NCBI GenBank assembly: GCA_910579265.1
Contig: CAJTTE010000002.1
Location: 62,001-126,000 of the forward strand
Source: an uncultured Ruminiclostridium sp.
GTDB taxonomy: Bacteria; Bacillota; Clostridia; Oscillospirales; Ruminococcaceae
Length of the DNA stretch: 64,000 nucleotides
Direction: 5' to 3'
The notes under the pieces were generated by a model. The model was not told the origin of the DNA. It did no database searches and saw only the letters and a program-made list of their open reading frames with translations. Both the position numbers and the translations under genes were made by a program. Each line of letters begins with the position of its first letter. Position 1 is the first letter of the stretch. This document shows, piece after piece, positions 18,164-26,737 of this stretch.

Positions 18164-18719
18164 TCGATCATATAAATTATGCTTAATTGTGAGACAAATT
18201 TTGAGTTTTTATAAACGCAAGGCAGCCGTGCAATGCATTTAAAACGGGGATATGCATGGTGATTTGCATTTTTGTTCTATACGAATGCCATTTGGTTTGC
18301 ATTGTATTATAATCGGTAATGGACGCCTCTGCTCCGCAGCTTTTAAAAAAACATTAAATCGTGTAAATTGGGGCGGTTGACGGAATTACGTCAAAAGTGA
18401 ATCAGAACTTATGTTATTTTGGTTTTGTCTCATTTTGTCCGGCGCTTTCAAGCATATATGCGCTTTGAACAGCGATGGCAAAGCATGTATATCGGTAATA
18501 ATGCGCAAAAAGCGAAAAGAGCAAATTGTTTCAACGATTTTATCATTGTAATTATCGCCGCAAAGAGGTCATGTTGTCAGCCTGACAGTATGTTTTGCGG
18601 TAATCAGGCTTTATAAATCGCTTCGGAAAGCGTAAACAGAACGTAAAGCAAGGGCGGATAAAAATGTACAAATTGCGGCTTCGCAGACTCGTTTTAACAG
18701 TAAGAAAGGAAAACTATTT
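18164..18719. other. Intergenic stretch, no gene recognised
   Basis: The 555 bp between ahcY and hprK hold no convincing frame (a 65-codon frame at 18419 lacks a ribosome site). No terminator or known RNA was recognised. ACAAATTGCGGCTTCGCAGA near 18670 weakly resembles the end of a family B element, but no partner end was found. Confidence 0.45.
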
Positions 18720-19673
18720 ATGCAGAAGGAATATTATGTGCCGCTTTCGGATATAATCGATGAATATTCTCTTGAAACAATTTATTGCCCATGTAATCCT
18801 AAGGATATAAAAATCAAGAACAATGACGTCAACCGTCCGGGGCTTCAGCTGGCAGGGTTTTACGAATATTTTGACAGCACCCGTATACAGATCGCAGGTA
18901 AAGCGGAATTTGCCTTTATGGATCAGCTTTCTGAGGAAAAGAGAATATCGGCGTTTGCCAACCTGCTTTCACAGAAGCCGCCCGCTTTTATTATAACACG
19001 TGATCTGGAGCTTTTTCCTGAGATCGAGGGCCTTGCGAGAGAAAACGAAGTGCCATTGTTCAGAAGCAAGGCAAGCACCTCGGAATTTATGTCGGCGCTT
19101 ATTGCGTTTTTGAATTTGCGCCTTGCTCCAAGGATAACACGTCACGGTGTTTTGATCGAGATATACGGCGAAGGCGTGCTTATTCTGGGCGACAGCGGAG
19201 TCGGAAAAAGTGAGACAGCAATCGAGCTTGTCAAAAGAGGACATCGCCTTGTGGCGGATGACGCCGTTGAAATCCGCCGTACCTCCAATATTACCCTTGT
19301 GGGAAGCTCTCCTGACAATATACGCCACTTTCTTGAGCTCAGGGGCATAGGTATAATCAACGCACGTCAGCTTTTCGGTATCGGTGCGGTAAAGGTTACC
19401 GAAAAAATCGATATGGTGGTCGAGATGGAGATATGGAATCCCGAAAAGGTGTATGACCGCATGGGAGTCGACAATAACTATATGTCAATTCTCGGTGTCA
19501 AGGTGCCTTATCTTACGCTTCCGGTAAAGCCCGGACGTAACCTTGCAGTTATACTTGAGGTTGCAGCTATGAACAACCGTCAGAAGAAGATGGGCTACAA
19601 TGCCGCTCAGGATCTTTTGGATAAGTTGGGGCTCGATATGGAGAGCGACGACAATATAACCGACATTACCTGA
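18720..19673 (+). CDS. hprK: HPr kinase/phosphorylase
   Basis: A 317-residue bifunctional enzyme that phosphorylates HPr on its regulatory Ser and removes that phosphate. It links glycolytic state to carbon catabolite control and PTS activity in Firmicutes. The P-loop GDSGVGKSE lies at about 155-163, and the following DDAVEI carries conserved acidic residues. The family signature region ELRGIGIINARQLFG is present, and the C-terminus has KVPYLTLPVKPGRNLAVILEVAAMN. The start follows AAGAAAGGAAAAC. It is the first gene of a run with a zinc-ribbon protein, GNAT, PHP hydrolase, ROK kinase, murB and rapZ, a grouping common in Clostridia. Confidence 0.96.
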   Translation: MQKEYYVPLSDIIDEYSLETIYCPCNPKDIKIKNNDVNRPGLQLAGFYEYFDSTRIQIAGKAEFAFMDQLSEEKRISAFANLLSQKPPAFIITRDLELFPEIEGLARENEVPLFRSKASTSEFMSALIAFLNLRLAPRITRHGVLIEIYGEGVLILGDSGVGKSETAIELVKRGHRLVADDAVEIRRTSNITLVGSSPDNIRHFLELRGIGIINARQLFGIGAVKVTEKIDMVVEMEIWNPEKVYDRMGVDNNYMSILGVKVPYLTLPVKPGRNLAVILEVAAMNNRQKKMGYNAAQDLLDKLGLDMESDDNITDIT

Positions 19674-19686
19674 TCATTTATGTATT

Positions 19687-19914
19687 ATGGAGAAATGTGA
19701 ATATTGCAGGGAAATAGCGCAAATTAACGGATTCGACAGTTACCGTCAGTATAATGCAACGAAGAAAAACATAGAGCAGGCGTTATTGGAAGGGGTGCTT
19801 GAAAAAACCGGATCCAATCCTTTTGAAATTTGTTTTAAATGCAGGATATGTAACACCGTATGGGTTTTGGCGGAGCCTGATTTTCCCATTAAGGGATATT
19901 TTATTCAAAGGTGA
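19687..19914 (+). CDS. Small zinc-ribbon-like protein
   Basis: A 75-residue product beginning 13 bp after the hprK stop. CEYC (4-7) and CFKCRIC (49-55) provide two Cys pairs fit for one zinc ion, and the C-terminus LAEPDFPIKGYFIQR is well formed. The short spacing puts it in the hprK transcript. No function is known. The size and zinc knuckles suggest a nucleic-acid- or protein-binding adaptor. Confidence 0.75.
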   Translation: MEKCEYCREIAQINGFDSYRQYNATKKNIEQALLEGVLEKTGSNPFEICFKCRICNTVWVLAEPDFPIKGYFIQR

Positions 19915-20001
19915 ATTATTAATCGAAACCCTTAAGCTTTCCGCCTCCTTAGGCGATTATCCGCTTTGGTCTTGGAATATGTGCCAAGCTTTTGGACGGA
20001 T

Positions 20002-20034
20002 GCCGCCGCATTTTCTCGGCGGCGGGTTTCTTGT
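20002..20034 (+). terminator. Terminator-like GC-rich hairpin
   Basis: GCCGCCG (20002-20008) pairs with CGGCGGC (20017-20023), followed by GGGTTTCTTGT. The T tract is interrupted, so termination may be partial. It could split the hprK part from the GNAT gene. The frames overlapping it are rejected as genes. Confidence 0.45.
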
Positions 20035-20144
20035 CGGTTTTACCGTTGGCGGATACAATTTCCAACCGAAAAACCGAGAGATTTATACCACGGATTGTCT
20101 CATGAACCAGGAGCGCTGTCCCTCGTTGAAAAAAAGGAACATTT

Positions 20145-20687
20145 ATGCTTATAGAAAAAGAATGTTTTGACCTTAACGGTCACGAAATATTGCTTCGCGG
20201 CGCTGAACCCGAGGACGCTCCTCTTATGGTCGGATATTTAAAAACAGTCAGCGGTGAAACAAAGTTTTTGAGTAAAGAAGCCGATGAGGTCAATATCACA
20301 TTGGAACAGGAAATAAGCTTTATCAATAAAATGAAGGAACCCCGTAATTTGCTTATAATTGCCTTTGTTGACGGAGAATATGCGGGAAACTGTTCCTTTA
20401 GCGTTAAGAAAGAAAGCAGGAGAAACGCTCATCGCGCAGAGTTCGGGATAGCTTTGTTTCAAAAATACACAGGTATGGGCCTTGGGCGTGTTTTAATGGA
20501 GAGAGCAATAGGCTGTGCCGGAAAATTAGGCTATGAGCAAATGGAGCTTACCGTTGTCAGCGAAAACGAAAGGGCAAAAAAGCTGTATAAAAGCTTTGGC
20601 TTTTATGAATACGGCAGACTGCCGAATGCCAACAAATACGATGACGGAACCTTTTCGGACGATATATTTATGATTAAAACGCTGTAA
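20145..20687 (+). CDS. GNAT-family N-acetyltransferase
   Basis: A 180-residue acetyl-CoA-dependent transferase. The acetyl-CoA pyrophosphate loop is QKYTGMGLGRVLMERA (about 105-120), and the late motif ELTVVSENERAKKLYKSFGF is typical of RimI/RimJ-like members. The start follows AAAAGGAACATTT. The substrate (protein N-terminus, amino acid or small amine) is not predictable. It is closely followed by the PHP gene, so the two are probably cotranscribed. Confidence 0.9.
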   Translation: MLIEKECFDLNGHEILLRGAEPEDAPLMVGYLKTVSGETKFLSKEADEVNITLEQEISFINKMKEPRNLLIIAFVDGEYAGNCSFSVKKESRRNAHRAEFGIALFQKYTGMGLGRVLMERAIGCAGKLGYEQMELTVVSENERAKKLYKSFGFYEYGRLPNANKYDDGTFSDDIFMIKTL

Positions 20688-20716
20688 TTTACTTTTATGG
20701 GAGGGAATATTTTAAA

Positions 20717-21439
20717 ATGAAGCTGGTAGCGGATTTGCATACCCATACTCTCGCCTCCGCTCATGCGTATTCCACAGTTACGGAAAATACGCTTCAGGCA
20801 GAAAAGGCCGGTTTAAAAATGCTGGCGGTCACTGACCACGGACCTCAGATGGAGGATTCGCCGCATCTTTGGCACCATCATAATTATAAAGCCCTTCCGA
20901 GGATCATAAACAATGTTTTTGTTCTCAGGGGAATAGAGGCAGATATTATTGATAATAACGGAAGGCTGGATATTGACGGGGATACCTGTTCAAAGCTGGA
21001 CTGGATAATTGCCAGTTATCATTGGGGAAGCGGCAGCGAAAGGGAATTTACAAATTCCTATGTCAAAGCGCTCGAAAACCCTGATATATGCTGTTTGGGC
21101 CATACAGACAGCATAAGCTTTCCCTATGATATCAAAGAGGTTTGCAGGGCTTGCCACAGCTTTGGTAAAGCCATGGAGCTTAACGTAGCGCGTATACGGG
21201 ATACCGGCAATACTCATGCCTATGAATTCTACCGCAGGATGCTGGAAATCTGCGCTGAAGAGGAAGCTTTTATTGTCGTTAATACCGATTCCCACTTTTG
21301 GAGTACAATAGGTTCCTTTGAACCGGCGGAAAAGCTTTTGGATGAGATAGGGTTTCCCGAAGAGCTGATACTTAATGTCGATGAGGGAAGGATAAGGCAG
21401 TTGGTAAGCCGCAGGTGCGGAAAAAATATTTTTGAGTGA
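20717..21439 (+). CDS. PHP-domain phosphatase (YcdX-like)
   Basis: A 240-residue protein of the polymerase-and-histidinol-phosphatase fold. Metal ligands are seen in DLHTHTLAS (6-14), VTDHGPQ (38-44), IEADI (about 75), CLGHTDS (about 131-137), and the C-terminal NTDSH. The E. coli YcdX family binds three zinc ions and hydrolyses phosphomonoesters. The physiological substrate is unknown. The site GGGAGGG precedes the start. It lies between the GNAT and ROK kinase genes in the hprK-murB-rapZ neighbourhood, where it is commonly found in Clostridia. Confidence 0.9.
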   Translation: MKLVADLHTHTLASAHAYSTVTENTLQAEKAGLKMLAVTDHGPQMEDSPHLWHHHNYKALPRIINNVFVLRGIEADIIDNNGRLDIDGDTCSKLDWIIASYHWGSGSEREFTNSYVKALENPDICCLGHTDSISFPYDIKEVCRACHSFGKAMELNVARIRDTGNTHAYEFYRRMLEICAEEEAFIVVNTDSHFWSTIGSFEPAEKLLDEIGFPEELILNVDEGRIRQLVSRRCGKNIFE

Positions 21440-21512
21440 TGCTACGCTTTATTAAGGCGGCTGAATACAGATTTGCAAATGATAAAACATAAAAACCGAG
21501 GAGAAAAATATA

Positions 21513-22463
21513 ATGTTTAATATAGGCATAGATCTGGGCGGAACAAATATTAAAGTGGGAGTGGTAAACGAAAAATATGAAATTGTTTCAAATGCCGTTG
21601 TAAAAACAAATTTACCACGGCCGGCAGAGGAAATCGCAGACGGAATATGCGAGGCAGTTGATATTGCCCTTAAGAATGCGGGAATCGGGATGGATGATGT
21701 CAATACGGTAGGAATAGGTACGCCGGGTTCGGCCGACAGAAAAACCGGAAAGGTGCTTTACAGCAATAATCTTGGTTTTAGAAATACCCCTTTGGGTCAA
21801 ATGCTTAAGGACAGACTTGGTAAGGATATTTATGTTGAAAATGACGCCAATGCCGCAGCATTCGGCGAATATCTGGCAGGCGGCGGTAAAGGCTATGAAA
21901 ATGTAGTGGTGATAACACTGGGTACGGGAGTTGGCGGCGGAGTCATTATTGACGGAAAAATATATACCGGGTTCAATTTCTGCGGCGCAGAGTTAGGTCA
22001 TACGGTAATAGAGTATAACGGCCGAAGCTGTACATGCGGCAGAAAAGGGTGTTTCGAAGCATATTCCAGCGCCACCGCACTTATAACCGCTACGAAAAAG
22101 GCAATGGAGGGAAACAGGGATAGTAAGCTTTGGGATATCGCAGGAGGTATTGACAAGGTTGACGGAAAAACGGCTTTTGACGGTATGAGAGCCGGAGATA
22201 AAACGGCCGTTGGCGTTGTAAATGAGTATATTGAATATCTGGGCTGCGGTCTTACCAATATGGTAAATATATTTCAGCCTCAGATACTTCTTATCGGCGG
22301 AGGGATATGTAAGGAGGGAGAAAATCTGACAAAGCCTTTAAGAGAAATAATTGCAAGAGACAGTTACTGTATTGACGAGGCGCTTCTTCCAAAGCTTGAT
22401 ATATGCAGATTAGGCAATGATGCGGGTATTATCGGCGCAGCTTTTCTATTCAGGATGCATTAA
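21513..22463 (+). CDS. ROK-family sugar kinase, probably glucokinase (GlcK type)
   Basis: A 316-residue kinase. The phosphate-binding loop DLGGTNIKVG (6-15) begins the protein. The sugar-site region EYLAGGGKGYENVVVITLGTG and the ROK zinc motif CTCGRKGCFEAYSSA (about 170-184) follow, with a C-terminal nucleotide loop ILLIGGGICKEG. There is no helix-turn-helix domain, so it is an enzyme rather than a ROK repressor. It probably makes glucose-6-phosphate for glycolysis or glycogen synthesis. GAGGAGAAAAATATA precedes the start. Neighbours are hprK upstream and murB downstream. Confidence 0.92.
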   Translation: MFNIGIDLGGTNIKVGVVNEKYEIVSNAVVKTNLPRPAEEIADGICEAVDIALKNAGIGMDDVNTVGIGTPGSADRKTGKVLYSNNLGFRNTPLGQMLKDRLGKDIYVENDANAAAFGEYLAGGGKGYENVVVITLGTGVGGGVIIDGKIYTGFNFCGAELGHTVIEYNGRSCTCGRKGCFEAYSSATALITATKKAMEGNRDSKLWDIAGGIDKVDGKTAFDGMRAGDKTAVGVVNEYIEYLGCGLTNMVNIFQPQILLIGGGICKEGENLTKPLREIIARDSYCIDEALLPKLDICRLGNDAGIIGAAFLFRMH

Positions 22464-22530
22464 GTCTTACATAGCTGCTCCGGATAATCTGTAATAACTT
22501 TTAAAGTCAATAATGTTTTTGGAGGGCAGC

Positions 22531-23433
22531 TTGAAGTATAGTTTTGTTAAAGAAATCTGTGAAAGATATAATGCAGAATATATAGAAAATGAGATATTGT
22601 CCGATTATGTAAGCTTTAAGATCGGAGGAAAATGTCCGATTCTGATAAAGCCCAAGGGCAGCGAGTGCCTTTGTGAGCTTATGGCCGCTTTTAAAACGGA
22701 GGATTGTCCTTACCTCGTTATGGGAAGGGGAAGCAATCTGCTTATTTCGGATAAAGGTCTTGACCGTCCGGTCATTATGATTTCTTCCGATATGGGGAGC
22801 ATAGAATTTGACGGGCATCGAGTCACCGCCGGCGCCGGCGCACCGTTGATATCGGTTTGCAGGGAAGCGGCTGAAAGATCGCTGAGCGGCATTGAATTTG
22901 CCTATGGTATTCCCGGAAGCGCCGGGGGTGCCGTTTATATGAATGCCGGAGCGTATGGCGGAGAAATGAAGGATATAATTGAAAGCTGTACCTATGCGGA
23001 CGAATACGGTCAATTGCACCGAATACAAAATAAGGATATGGAGCTTTCGTACAGGCATAGCTTTTTCAGCGGTAAACCGTATATAATAACCGAGGTGGTA
23101 TTAAAGCTTGAAAACGGCGATAAAAAGGATATTCAACGCAAAATGTCCGAGCTTATGGGTAAGAGACGGGAAAAACAACCGCTTGAATACCCAAGCGCCG
23201 GAAGTACCTTTAAACGTCCCGAGGGAGATTTTGCAGGAAGGCTTATAGAAGCGGCGGGACTTAAGGGCTTTTCCGTAGGCGGCGCACAGGTAAGTGAAAA
23301 GCATTGCGGTTTTGTGGTGAATAAGGGCAACGCACGCTTCGAGGATGTTATCGGAGTTATTGAAACCGTAAAGAAAAGGGTTTCGGAAACCTCGGGAAGA
23401 GAACTGGAATGTGAAGTGGTTATCTGGTCATAA
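22531..23433 (+). CDS. murB: UDP-N-acetylenolpyruvoylglucosamine reductase
   Basis: This flavoenzyme reduces UDP-GlcNAc-enolpyruvate to UDP-MurNAc in peptidoglycan synthesis. The TTG at 22531 is chosen because GGAGGG lies 4-5 bases upstream and inside the alternative ATG frame starting at 22513. The 300-residue product has YVSFKIGG-type FAD entry (SDYVSFKIGGKCP), the FAD loop MGRGSNLLISDKG, and GIEFAYGIPGSAGGAVYMNAGAYGG split over the catalytic region. PSAGSTFKRPEG has the catalytic Ser of type I MurB, and HCGFVVNKGNA follows. Directly downstream is rapZ. Confidence 0.96.
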   Translation: MKYSFVKEICERYNAEYIENEILSDYVSFKIGGKCPILIKPKGSECLCELMAAFKTEDCPYLVMGRGSNLLISDKGLDRPVIMISSDMGSIEFDGHRVTAGAGAPLISVCREAAERSLSGIEFAYGIPGSAGGAVYMNAGAYGGEMKDIIESCTYADEYGQLHRIQNKDMELSYRHSFFSGKPYIITEVVLKLENGDKKDIQRKMSELMGKRREKQPLEYPSAGSTFKRPEGDFAGRLIEAAGLKGFSVGGAQVSEKHCGFVVNKGNARFEDVIGVIETVKKRVSETSGRELECEVVIWS

Positions 23434-23478
23434 AATTATTTTTAATTTTGATTCGGCGGCGGAAAGGAAGTGCTTGCT

Positions 23479-24342
23479 ATGGATTTTGTAATTATTACCG
23501 GACAATCCGGCTCCGGAAAGTCTCAGACCGTCAATGTACTGGAGGATGCCGGTTTTTTTTGTATTGACAATATGCCGCCTCAGCTTATACCTAAATTTGC
23601 CGAAATGTGCCGTGAAAACGGGACAATAGATAAGATAGCCATAGTTACGGATATCAGGGGCGGTTCTCTTTTTCTTGAGCTTCAGGACAACATCGGTCAG
23701 TTCAAGGACAACAGCATTAATGCAAAAATTCTTTTTGTAAGCGCTGAGCATGATGAAATAAAACGCAGATATAAGGAAACACGGCGCAAACATCCACTTC
23801 TTGACGTGGCCGAGGGTGATATCGATAAGGCCATTGAAGCGGAATATGATATCCTTACGCCTATCAGGCTCGCTGCGGATTATTTTATCGATACTACTCA
23901 TATGACTACCACGAATTTACGTGAAGCAGTTCGTAATCTGTTCGTTGAAAACGTTTCGGACACGCTTCTAATAAGCTGTGTCAGCTTCGGATTCATGCAC
24001 GGTATTCCGGCCGAAGCGGATCTTGTTTTCGACGTCAGATGTATGCCGAATCCTTTTCATGTTCCTGAATTGAGAGAGTTTACAGGGCTCGACGCATGTG
24101 TTCAGGAGTTTGTTATGAGCTTTGAGGTCTCGCGGGAGCTCAAGGCTAAAATGTTCGATATGATCGACTTTCTTCTGCCGCAGTATATTGCAGAGGGAAA
24201 GAGTCAGTTAAATATTGCAATAGGCTGTACGGGAGGCAGACATCGCAGCGTTACCTATGCGGAGCAGCTTTACTCTCATTTAAATGAAAGCGGATATAAG
24301 GTCAGGATATTGCACAGAGATGTGAAAAAGGGTAAAAAATAG
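23479..24342 (+). CDS. rapZ: RNase adapter protein / nucleotide-binding protein RapZ (YvcJ)
   Basis: The 287-residue ATP/GTP-binding protein starts at the ATG at 23479, eight bases after GGAAAGGAAG; the GTG at 23470 overlaps that site. The P-loop GQSGSGKSQ is at 8-16. The C-terminal domain has FGFMHGIPAEADLVFDVRC and IGCTGGRHRSVTYAE. In E. coli RapZ guides RNase E to glmZ sRNA; in Bacillus YvcJ affects competence. In Firmicutes it usually lies in a rapZ-yvcK-whiA block; here yvcK is absent and whiA follows after 216 bp. Confidence 0.95.
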   Translation: MDFVIITGQSGSGKSQTVNVLEDAGFFCIDNMPPQLIPKFAEMCRENGTIDKIAIVTDIRGGSLFLELQDNIGQFKDNSINAKILFVSAEHDEIKRRYKETRRKHPLLDVAEGDIDKAIEAEYDILTPIRLAADYFIDTTHMTTTNLREAVRNLFVENVSDTLLISCVSFGFMHGIPAEADLVFDVRCMPNPFHVPELREFTGLDACVQEFVMSFEVSRELKAKMFDMIDFLLPQYIAEGKSQLNIAIGCTGGRHRSVTYAEQLYSHLNESGYKVRILHRDVKKGKK

Positions 24343-24451
24343 CGATTTTTTGTCATGGTTGTGTAAAAAAAGACGGCTTTAAATTCGTATTCCTGATAAA
24401 ATTTTATAGGTCAGGTCTTTTTCATCAGATTTATATTTATGTTTTTTAGAA

Positions 24452-24503
24452 TAGCCTGCGCTTTGCTGTAAACCATTTTAGGTTTACAGCAAAGCGCAGG
24501 CTA
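24452..24503. repeat. Perfect palindrome, 23 bp arms, between rapZ and whiA
   Basis: The arms at 24452-24474 and 24481-24503 are exact reverse complements around a 6 bp loop (ATTTTA); each begins TAGCCTGCGC. No T tract follows on the plus strand, so it is a poor intrinsic terminator there. No other copy was seen in the window. Confidence 0.9.
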
Positions 24504-24558
24504 CGGATAGCACGTTTATTAGATTTAAAGTTGTTTTACAACATTTTAAAGGTGATTT

Positions 24559-25422
24559 ATGTCGTTTACTATTGATGTAAAAAATGAGATCTGCGGCTGT
24601 GCTTTATCGCGAAGACAGGAGAAAATTCTGTTTTACGGATTCATGTATTGTTTAAAGGATACCAAGGATTTTTTTACTGAAAGCAAGACCGTAGCAGAGC
24701 TTATAAGAAAAATAGGCAGAGAGCAGAAAACCGTTGTAACGCCTGTGAAAAGGCGTGGTCGTGACGGTTTTCTTATTGATTTAAGCAAAAACGGATTCGA
24801 TACCGGAAATGTTTTTATAAGTTCCGATTATGTGGACGGAAGAGACGAGAATACAGGGCTTTTTCTAAGAGGCGCGTTTATTGCCTGCGGCGTTGTAACC
24901 GATCCTAACAGGGAATACCATCTTGAATTTTCCGTAGGAGATAAGGATAAATGCTCCGAAGTATGCAGAATCGTAAACGAAAGCGGCATGAAGGTCAAGA
25001 TGTCATCACGGAAGGGAAAATATATTATTTATACCAAGGACAGTGAGATCATAAGCGACATACTGACCTTTATAGGAGCTATGATATGCTCTATGGAAAT
25101 TATGAATGCAAAGATATATAAGGGAGTCCGCAACAATGTCAACCGGGCGGTAAACTGTGAAGCCGCCAATATTGAAAAGACGGTTGCCGCAAGCAGAAAG
25201 CAGCTGGAGGATATAGAGCTTATAGCAAAGGTCAAGGGCCTCGGAATATTAAGCGAGGATCTAAGAGCAATAGCGGAAATCAGAAGGGATAATGCAGAGC
25301 TGTCCCTCGGTGAGATCGGCAAACTGGCCGAACCGGAGATCAGCAGAAGTGGAGTATACCGCAGAATGCGCAGAATAGGTGAAATTGCAGATAAAATAAG
25401 AATCGAGTCAGAAGATAAATAA
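24559..25422 (+). CDS. whiA: WhiA-family DNA-binding protein
   Basis: A 287-residue member of the WhiA family: a LAGLIDADG-homing-endonuclease-like N-terminal domain without catalytic activity and a C-terminal helix-turn-helix. The middle has FLRGAFIACGVVTDPNREYHLEF, typical of the family. NCEAANIEKTVAASRKQLEDI leads into the C-terminal domain LSLGEIGKLAEPEISRSGVYRRMRRI, where family members read LGxLL..P.SKSGxNHR. In actinobacteria WhiA drives sporulation septation; in Bacillus YvcL affects division and chromosome segregation. AAAGGTG precedes the start. Confidence 0.95.
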   Translation: MSFTIDVKNEICGCALSRRQEKILFYGFMYCLKDTKDFFTESKTVAELIRKIGREQKTVVTPVKRRGRDGFLIDLSKNGFDTGNVFISSDYVDGRDENTGLFLRGAFIACGVVTDPNREYHLEFSVGDKDKCSEVCRIVNESGMKVKMSSRKGKYIIYTKDSEIISDILTFIGAMICSMEIMNAKIYKGVRNNVNRAVNCEAANIEKTVAASRKQLEDIELIAKVKGLGILSEDLRAIAEIRRDNAELSLGEIGKLAEPEISRSGVYRRMRRIGEIADKIRIESEDK

Positions 25423-25552
25423 AAGAAATCGGATGACGGTCAATTCGCCATTAAGTGCAATCGGCGGTTTTAGGGCAAATCCGACATAATCCGGAGGCGG
25501 AATTTATGCGGATCGTTTTTTCAGTGTTGTCCGGTATGAAAATCATTTTAAT

Positions 25553-25732
25553 TTAAGGCAACACCGCACAATGATTGCGTGTGAATAGCGCAGTCAGATA
25601 TTTCGTCAGCTTGCATAAATTGGGCGCAGGAATACTGACGCATTTCAAGGAGAATTTGTGTAAGCTGACGTAATATATGCAAGCAAGCCGCACGCAAAGC
25701 CGTCAGGCGGTAATTGTGCGGTATTGCCTTAA
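25553..25732 (+). mobile_element. MITE-like element family A, copy 1
   Basis: A 180 bp element with terminal inverted repeats starting TTAAGGCAACACCGCACAA and ending TTGTGCGGTATTGCCTTAA. The interior has TCGTCAGCTTGCATAAATT and GTGTAAGCTGACG blocks that can pair. Three more copies lie at 28732, 37206 and 44276. It has no coding capacity. Confidence 0.85.
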
Positions 25733-25916
25733 ATACGGTTTATTGAGTTATTCGGAGCTTTTCAGAAAAATTATATATTGTCGAAGGGTGTTTTAAAAAA
25801 AATAACTTATTGGCTTAAAAGACAGGCTTCGGAGATCCTTAAACTGATTAAAATTCGTTTTGTTTAAGCCGAGAAAAGAATTTTTTTGCTTCATAGGATT
25901 ATTGCGCGGGTTTTAA

Positions 25917-26425
25917 AAAGCTTATATGCTTTTAAGGCTTTTTCGGGATATCCTGCCGAGGCTTGAAATATGGGGACGGTAAAAGGGACTTGGGTTTTTT
26001 GTATAAGGGTTTATTATCGGGAGCGGGTCTTGCGTGGAATGATGTGATTTTTTAAGGGCTGAGATTGTGGTTTTTGAAAAGGGCTTGTGCTTTTAAGGTC
26101 TTTTCGGGCGATTCCACTGATGCTTGAAATATGGTAACGGTAGAAGGGACTTGGTTTTTTTGTATAAGGATTTATTATCTGGAGCGGGTCTTGCGGGGAT
26201 CGATGTGATTTTTAAGGGCTGAGATTGTGGTTTTTGAAAAGGGCTTGTGCTTTTAAGGTCTTTTCGGGCGATCCCACTGATGCTTGAAATATGGGGACGG
26301 TAGAAGGGACTTGGGTTTTTTGTATAAGGATTTATTATCGGGAGCGGGTCTTGCGGGGAATGATGTGATTTTTTAAGGGCTGAGATTGTGGTTTTTTGAA
26401 AAGGGCTTGTTATTTTATGGCTTTT
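25917..26425. repeat. Tandem repeat, about 158 bp unit, three copies plus a partial
   Basis: The block GCTTTTAAGG(T/C)(T/C)TTTTCGGG recurs at about 25927, 26090 and 26247 with the full unit between: TGCTTGAAATATGG, ACGGTAGAAGGGACTTGG, GAGCGGGTCTTGCG and AAGGGCTGAGATTGTGG. A fourth unit is broken at 26398. Units are about 90% alike. The minus-strand frame across it is low-complexity and not accepted as a gene. The rest of 25423-26737 holds only the family A copy. Confidence 0.85.
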
Positions 26426-26737
26426 TGACATTTGGCATCTATATGTATTTTATTTAGTCAACATTTTTTGCAGTATTTATAACAACCTTTTGAATTAGGC
26501 GGCTTGGCATGAAAAAATAATATGCGGGTAAAGCTTTTTACTGATAAAAACAAATGCCGGGAAGGGAAATGACCTTTGGGTGCGCCGGATAGTATGATCT
26601 ACTATGATAATTGATCAAGGCTTGGTCCTTACACGGCATTGATAACAGTTTATGACAGGAGCATAGCTTTTGGCGGTGTTGAGACGTAGATCCGCAAGCG
26701 TATCCTTAGATTTTTAAAAGGGAAAGGAATTAAAAAA

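Noticed and set aside
19799..20170. Overlapping 123- and 62-codon frames between the zinc-ribbon gene and the GNAT gene
   Set aside because: One overlaps the real genes at both ends, neither has a start site, and a GC-rich hairpin lies in the middle.
22513..22530. ATG at 22513 as start of murB
   Set aside because: The only good ribosome binding site lies inside this extension and points to the TTG at 22531.
26093..26431. 112-codon minus-strand frame in the 158 bp tandem repeat
   Set aside because: Its Ser/Pro/Lys-rich sequence simply reflects the DNA repeat; no ribosome site.
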